DNA of 34,534 bases, from contig DASRPD010000053.1 of NCBI GenBank assembly GCA_035646535.1, positions 1 through 34,534 of the forward strand. The letters are read 5' to 3'. This stretch comes from DASRPD01 sp035646535. GTDB lineage: Bacteria; Actinomycetota; Acidimicrobiia; IMCC26256; JANYLB01. Under the pieces are notes generated by a model. It had not been told where the DNA came from. It did no database searches and saw only the letters and a list, made by a program, of their open reading frames with translations. Position numbers and translations under genes: made by a program. Shown piece by piece: positions 30,488 through 34,534 of this stretch. Numbering within the stretch: position 1 is the first letter of the stretch; each line of letters opens with the position of its first letter.

Positions 30488-32119
30488 ATGTTGTCCGAGC
30501 AAGAGACCCAGGAGCCGGCGGCAACCGCCGACGCCTCCGACCCCGGCCCCGCGCCGGAAGAGACGCCCGCAGCGGATGCAGGCGACGCGGAGAGTGTGGA
30601 CGCGCCGACATCGGAGGCGACCACTGAGGACGTGACCGCTGAGGACGTGACCGCTGCCGCGGAGACCGGCGAGGACGAGACCGGTGAGGACGCGACCGGT
30701 GAGGACGCGATGGACGGGTTGGTCGTGTTCGACGACCTCGGTGACATGTCGTTGTCCGATGCCATCGACGCAACGATCGTCGAGTTCGAAGAAGGTGGTC
30801 TGGTCGCCGGCACGGTCGTGAAGATCGATCCCGACGAGGTGCTGCTCGACATCGGCTTCAAGTCCGAGGGAGTCATCCCCTCGCGCGAGCTGTCGATTCG
30901 CAACGACGTGAACCCGTCCGAGGTCGTCACACTCGGTGAAGAGCTCGAAGCGCTCGTCCTGCAGAAGGAAGACAAGGAAGGCCGTCTCATCCTCTCCAAG
31001 AAGCGCGCGCAATACGAGCGCGCCTGGGGGACGATCGAGAAGCTCAAGGAAGAAGAAGGCGTCGTGTCCGGGCCGGTCATCGAGGTCGTCAAGGGTGGCC
31101 TCATCCTCGACATCGGGCTGCGCGGATTCCTGCCGGCATCGCTCGTCGACTTGCGGCGCGTCCGCGACCTGGCACCGTTCGTCGGTCGCACCCTCGACGC
31201 GAAGATCATCGAGCTCGACAAGAACCGCAACAACGTCGTGTTGTCACGCCGGGCGTATCTCGAAGAGACCCAACGCGAGCAGCGGGACGAGTTCCTGACC
31301 AACCTGAAGTCCGGCGAGATTCGCACCGGTACCGTCTCGTCGGTCGTGAACTTCGGCGCGTTCATCGACCTCGGCGGGATGGACGGTCTGGTCCACGTCT
31401 CCGAGCTGAGCTGGAAACACGTTGATCACCCCAGCTCCGTGGTCGAGGTGGGCCAGGAAGTCAGCGTCCAGGTGCTCGACGTCGACCTCAGTCGGGAGCG
31501 GATCTCGCTCTCGCTCAAGGCCACCCAGCAGGACCCGTGGCAGGAGTTCGCGGGCGGCCACCAGGTCGGCGAGCTCGTCTACGGGCGAGTCACCAAGCTG
31601 GTGCCGTTCGGTGCGTTCGTCCAAGTCGGCGAAGGCATCGAGGGCCTCGTGCACATCTCCGAGATGGCTTCCCATCACGTCGAGGCGCCCGAGCAGGTCG
31701 TGACCCCCGGCGAGGAGCTGTGGGTGAAGATCATCGACATCGACCTCGACCGTCGCCGGATCTCGCTGTCGATCAAGCAGGCCGCCGAGGGTGGCGAGGT
31801 CTCAGCCGAGTACCGCGAGCAGTTCGGTGCCCACGCCTACGACGACCAGGGCAACTACATCGGCCCCACCCCCGAAGAAGCCGCCGCCGCGGCCGCCGCG
31901 AGCGTGGAGGGTGCCGAGGTCGCGGAGGGTGCCGAGGTCGCGGAGGGTGCCGAGGCCGCCGAGGCCGGGGCGAGCGCGGAAGGCACCGAGGTCACAGAAG
32001 CTGCCGAGGTCACCGAAGGCACCGAGGTCGCAGAAGCTGGCGAGGTCGCGGAGAGCTCCGAGAACGCGGAGCTCAGCGCGGTGGCGACCGCCGGCGAACC
32101 CGAGATCGCGGCGGAGTAG
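30488..32119 (+). CDS. rpsA: 30S ribosomal protein S1
   Basis: The 543-residue protein helps the 30S subunit bind mRNA. It has four S1 repeats at about 104-173, 191-257, 277-345 and 362-431; the third (GTVSSVVNFGAFIDLGGMDGLVHVSELSW) and fourth (GRVTKLVPFGAFVQVGEGIEGLVHISEMA) are the best conserved. Four rather than six repeats is normal for actinobacteria. Both ends are odd: the first 80 residues are acidic with (A/T)EDVT and TGEDA repeats, and the last 70 contain hexapeptide GAEVAE-like repeats, both from DNA tandem repeats. The ATG at 30488 is preceded by AGGAG. An acidic extension at each end could affect solubility or ribosome exchange; that is inference. Confidence 0.96.
   Translation: MLSEQETQEPAATADASDPGPAPEETPAADAGDAESVDAPTSEATTEDVTAEDVTAAAETGEDETGEDATGEDAMDGLVVFDDLGDMSLSDAIDATIVEFEEGGLVAGTVVKIDPDEVLLDIGFKSEGVIPSRELSIRNDVNPSEVVTLGEELEALVLQKEDKEGRLILSKKRAQYERAWGTIEKLKEEEGVVSGPVIEVVKGGLILDIGLRGFLPASLVDLRRVRDLAPFVGRTLDAKIIELDKNRNNVVLSRRAYLEETQREQRDEFLTNLKSGEIRTGTVSSVVNFGAFIDLGGMDGLVHVSELSWKHVDHPSSVVEVGQEVSVQVLDVDLSRERISLSLKATQQDPWQEFAGGHQVGELVYGRVTKLVPFGAFVQVGEGIEGLVHISEMASHHVEAPEQVVTPGEELWVKIIDIDLDRRRISLSIKQAAEGGEVSAEYREQFGAHAYDDQGNYIGPTPEEAAAAAAASVEGAEVAEGAEVAEGAEAAEAGASAEGTEVTEAAEVTEGTEVAEAGEVAESSENAELSAVATAGEPEIAAE
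30624..30709 (+). repeat. 15-bp tandem repeats in the 5' end of rpsA
   Basis: Two units CTGAGGACGTGACCG (30624-30638 and 30639-30653) encode EDVTA. Three units ACCGGYGAGGACGNG (30665-30679, 30680-30694, 30695-30709) encode TGEDA/E. All keep the reading frame. Confidence 0.85.
31910..32053 (+). repeat. 18-bp tandem repeats in the 3' end of rpsA
   Basis: Eight consecutive 18-bp units start at 31910, 31928, 31946, 31964, 31982, 32000, 32018 and 32036. The first two (GGTGCCGAGGTCGCGGAG) are identical; the others are diverged. They encode GAEVAE-type hexapeptides and keep the frame. Confidence 0.85.
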
Positions 32120-32134
32120 TCGCCCCCTCCTGCG

Positions 32135-32151
32135 GCCGAACCGGTGTCGGC
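32135..32151. terminator. Near-palindrome between convergent rpsA and response regulator
   Basis: GCCGA (32135-32139) and TCGGC (32147-32151) flank ACCGGTG, itself mostly palindromic. A second stem, CTCCGC/GCGGAG (32151-32156 and 32168-32173), overlaps the end of the regulator gene. Together they may stop transcripts from both sides within a 45-base gap. Confidence 0.3.
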
Positions 32152-32164
32152 TCCGCGCGTCGTC

Positions 32165-32812
32165 TCAGCGGAGGGCCACGATGCCGAGCTTGACGCCGCT
32201 GAGGACGGCCTGGGTCCGGTCCCGGGCTTCGAGCTTCACGTAGATCGACGCGAGGTGGTTCTTCACGGTCTTCGGGGAGATGAACAGGTCGCGCGCGACC
32301 TCGGCGGTCGACTTGCCGTCGGCGACCTCCTGGAGGATCTCTTCCTCCCGCTTCGTGAGCGGTGACACGACTTCCGGCTGGTCGGATTCGTCCTGCGGCT
32401 CGGCAAACGCCTGCAGCATCGAGTCGGCCAGCTCGGGAGACAAGAACACCTCGCCGGTCGCGGTGAGCTTCACCGTGTCGACGACCTCCTGCATCGCGCA
32501 GTCCTTGGAGAGGAACGCCACCGCGCCGGCCTGGATCGCGTCACGGATGAGCTTGTCCTCGCTGTGCATCGTGAGGATCACGATCTTGGTGCTCGGGTTG
32601 GTGTCGTAGATCTGCTTGGTGGCCTGGATCCCATCGAGGATCGGCATGGTCACGTCCATCACGACGACATCGGGCTCGAGCTGTTTGGCGAGGCGGACGG
32701 CTTCTTCGCCGTCACTGGCCTCGCTCACGACGCAGAGCCCGGCGTCGTCGAGTGCGCGGCGCAGGGCCTGGCGTACGAGCTGATGGTCATCGGCGACCAG
32801 AACGGTCGTCAT
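32165..32812 (-). CDS. NarL/LuxR-family response regulator
   Basis: The 215-residue regulator has a receiver domain with the acidic pair in VLVADDHQLVR, phosphoacceptor Asp53 in VVVMDVTMPILDG and Lys in AFLSKDCAMQEV. A linker with SPELADSMLQAF follows, then a LuxR-type helix-turn-helix: SPLTKREEEILQEVADGKST, VARDLFISPKTVKNHLASIYVKL. Such regulators bind DNA as dimers once phosphorylated. The ATG overlaps the stop of the kinase gene upstream by 4 nt, so the two form one operon with the kinase first. Target genes cannot be named. Confidence 0.94.
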   Translation of the reverse strand: MTTVLVADDHQLVRQALRRALDDAGLCVVSEASDGEEAVRLAKQLEPDVVVMDVTMPILDGIQATKQIYDTNPSTKIVILTMHSEDKLIRDAIQAGAVAFLSKDCAMQEVVDTVKLTATGEVFLSPELADSMLQAFAEPQDESDQPEVVSPLTKREEEILQEVADGKSTAEVARDLFISPKTVKNHLASIYVKLEARDRTQAVLSGVKLGIVALR

Positions 32813-34344
32813 CTGGGTACCTCCAGTTCCACGAGGATTCGTGTGCCGAAATCGGGTTGGCTGTCGATGCTGAGCTGCGCGCCGATCGCGGCGGCGCGCT
32901 CGCGCATTCCGGTGAGTCCGTAGCGTTCGTCGTCGACGGTGCTCGGACGGAAGCCGCGGCCGTCGTCGCGCACTTCGAGCGAGGCACGGTCGGCCGAGGT
33001 CGTCCAGCTGACCCACACACGCCGCGCGTCGGCGTGGCGTTCGACGTTGGTGAGCGCCTCCTGGAGAATCCGCCAGACCTCCTGCTCCACCTGGATCGGG
33101 AGTCGTCGCCCTCGGGCTCGGGCCGTCAGCGTGCACGCGATGCCGGTGCGATCCTGGAATCGTTGGAGGTAGGCGCGAGCGACCTTCTCGAGCTCCAAGG
33201 AGTCGGTGACATCGGCCCTGAGCTGATACAGCGTCTCGCGCAGCTCGACGACGACGCCCCGCACGACGTCATGCAGCGCGTCGAGATCGGTATCGAGGTC
33301 CGAGTCGTCGACGTACGTCTTGGCGAGACGCTCCAGCTCGAACGAGACGTACGCCAGGGACTGCGCGAGGCGATCGTGCAGATCGCGAGCGATACGAGCC
33401 CGTTCGGCTTCGGCGCCCAGGGTCCGGAGCCGTCCGAACCACATCGCGTTGTCGACTGCCAGTGCGAGGGGACCGGACATCCCTATCAGCATCTCGGCAT
33501 CGTCGGCGCTGAATCGGTTCGGCTCGCGGTGTTCGATCTCGACGAGGCCGACCACCGTGTTGCGGGCTCGCAACGGGGCCGCGAGGACGCTGCCGGTCCC
33601 CGGGGCGAAGCCTTCGAGGTCGTCACCGGCGAGGTCACCGCTCCGGAGCGTGTCCTGGCACGCGAGCGCTTCGATGGCTGACGACGGCAGGTCCTTCTCG
33701 GCGATGACGGTCTCGAGTCGTACGCCCTCGGCCAGCTCCACGCGCCACAGGTCTGTCGTGCCGTCGCGGATGATGAACGTTGCGGAGGTGTAGTCGAAAT
33801 GCTCGCGCAGTCGCCGTTGTGTGGAGGCGACGACCTCACCGAGGTCCAATGAATCCGGAAGCGTCTGCACGACCTCGTGGAGCGCGCTGAGCAGATCGTT
33901 GGCAGTTGACATGCGTGTGATCTGGTCTTGGTCGCGCCGGTGCTGGGCTTCCTCGTCGAGGAAGAGGCTGCGGGTGAACGCACCGATGCTGGCGCAGAGA
34001 CCGAGCATCAACGCGGCCTGCGCGCCCTGTGCGACGCTACGCGAGCCGCTCGTGGCGAGGACGTCGACGACAGTGAGGCTGCCGGCGGTGACGGCCGCGG
34101 CGGCGATGCCTTGGCGGTAGCCCCACCCGTACCCGGCGAGCATCACCGCGGGGATGGGAATCAGCACGAAGGGACTGCGCCACGCTCCGCTGATGGACAA
34201 CGCGACCACGCACAACGCCAGCTCGGCCCAGATCTGGAGCTGAGCCGAGCGGCCGTTCGCTTGCTTCTCGATGGGTCGGGCGATGCGGAACAGCGTGTAG
34301 GCGACGAGGAGCGCGGCGGCGATGACGTCGACCGGGTTGGTCAC
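32809..34344 (-). CDS. DesK/NarX-type histidine kinase with GAF domain (start uncertain)
   Basis: From the GTG at 34344 the kinase has 511 residues. Several membrane helices fill about 3-130 (for example LQIWAELALCVVALSISGAW and VLIPIPAVMLAGYGWGY). A GAF domain covers about 150-305. The HisKA_3 box with His323 is in RARIARDLHDRLAQSLAYVS, and the ATP-binding end has EALTNVERHADARRVWVSW and VRDDGRGFRP. It should phosphorylate the NarL-type regulator it overlaps. The frame upstream of 34344 is coding-like: it reads PLLALLRWSTLGVGLLLLATTGD, an expected first helix, but contains no ATG, GTG or TTG before an in-frame TGA at 34521-34519. The true start is therefore probably missing or altered, perhaps by the inverted repeat at the window edge. 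Confidence 0.88.
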   Translation of the reverse strand: MTNPVDVIAAALLVAYTLFRIARPIEKQANGRSAQLQIWAELALCVVALSISGAWRSPFVLIPIPAVMLAGYGWGYRQGIAAAAVTAGSLTVVDVLATSGSRSVAQGAQAALMLGLCASIGAFTRSLFLDEEAQHRRDQDQITRMSTANDLLSALHEVVQTLPDSLDLGEVVASTQRRLREHFDYTSATFIIRDGTTDLWRVELAEGVRLETVIAEKDLPSSAIEALACQDTLRSGDLAGDDLEGFAPGTGSVLAAPLRARNTVVGLVEIEHREPNRFSADDAEMLIGMSGPLALAVDNAMWFGRLRTLGAEAERARIARDLHDRLAQSLAYVSFELERLAKTYVDDSDLDTDLDALHDVVRGVVVELRETLYQLRADVTDSLELEKVARAYLQRFQDRTGIACTLTARARGRRLPIQVEQEVWRILQEALTNVERHADARRVWVSWTTSADRASLEVRDDGRGFRPSTVDDERYGLTGMRERAAAIGAQLSIDSQPDFGTRILVELEVPR

Positions 34345-34468
34345 GTCGCCGGTCGTGGCCAGGAGCAGGAGGCCGACGCCAAGCGTGCTCCAGCGCAGGA
34401 GCGCGAGGAGCGGGCGGAGGTGCTCGGTGATCCGGCGGGACGCGAGCGGTCCAGCGCGGTCCGGCTCC

Positions 34469-34534
34469 GGCGATGCCGGGGTGACCGGCGAAGGGGTCGG
34501 GACCGGGGCCGTCGCCGGTCACCCCGGCATCGCC
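34469..34534. repeat. Perfect 23-bp inverted repeat at the right edge
   Basis: Bases 34469-34491 and 34512-34534 are exact reverse complements, with 20 bases between. The outer arm ends at the very last base of the window. The in-frame TGA that blocks the kinase N-terminus lies in the outer arm. It may be a natural hairpin or a fold-back artefact at the end of an assembled contig. Confidence 0.9.

Noticed and set aside
31910..32053. CRISPR-like array in the rpsA 3' end.
   Set aside because: Units are contiguous without spacers, 18 bp long and in frame with a coding tail.

Overview
The window is a 34.5 kb piece of a GC-rich actinobacterial chromosome. Two things point to the Acidimicrobiia or a near relative: a FASII operon that ends in an InhA-type enoyl reductase, and a PdtaR-type ANTAR regulator beside polA. 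Leaderless-looking promoters (TANNNT placed 6-8 nt before the start codon) also suit an actinobacterium. The class assignment is inference from gene content and style; I ran no search. There is no phage, IS element, CRISPR array or plasmid gene. Genes are packed with short or 4-nt overlapping junctions and no gap exceeds about 220 bases. The left end cuts through an oligopeptidase B gene. The right end stops exactly at the outer edge of a perfect 23-bp inverted repeat.

Layout. (1) 1-3440: ptrB-like gene (partial, minus), then hisI-trpE-ygfZ (plus). (2) 3403-7017, all minus: a GH1 glycosidase and an OmpR-type two-component pair whose response regulator has an in-frame TGA. (3) 7048-12262, plus: trpC-trpB2-trpF-trpB1-trpA plus a small HIT-like metal-site protein, giving two different TrpB types in one operon. 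(4) 12333-14709, minus: a dienelactone-hydrolase-like enzyme and an MFS transporter with an N-terminal SRPBCC-like domain. (5) 14752-15216: a BCP peroxiredoxin. (6) 15245-20527, minus: the FASII operon fabD, lipoyl/biotinyl-like protein, fabH, fabG, acpP, fabF, fabI, with fabZ divergent at 20722. (7) 21201-24639: a small membrane protein, tRNA-Leu(CAA), an amidohydrolase and a PhoD-type phosphatase lipoprotein. (8) 24706-32119: an acyl-CoA dehydrogenase, a coiled-coil protein, pdtaR, polA, a methyltransferase and rpsA. (9) 32165-34534: a NarL/DesK-type two-component system running off the right end.

How they fit together. Blocks 1 and 3 hold most of tryptophan synthesis (trpE, C, F, A and two B genes). 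trpG and trpD are not here. Block 2 lies on the opposite strand between them and may have split an older his/trp cluster. Block 6 with fabZ is a nearly complete type II fatty acid elongation cycle: malonyl transfer, priming, condensation, two reductions and dehydration on ACP. Block 8 is core information processing.

The points most worth a second look are these: the lysine-free biotinyl-like protein inside the FASII operon; the nonsense codon in the OmpR-type regulator; a relay of three GTGA stop/start overlaps made by 17-bp tandem repeats before its kinase; a symmetric back-to-back promoter between the GH1 gene and trpC; the HIT-like mini-protein at the end of the trp operon; and the inverted repeat at the right edge, where the kinase gene lacks a start codon. 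I did not find a clearly new multi-gene defence or mobile system.
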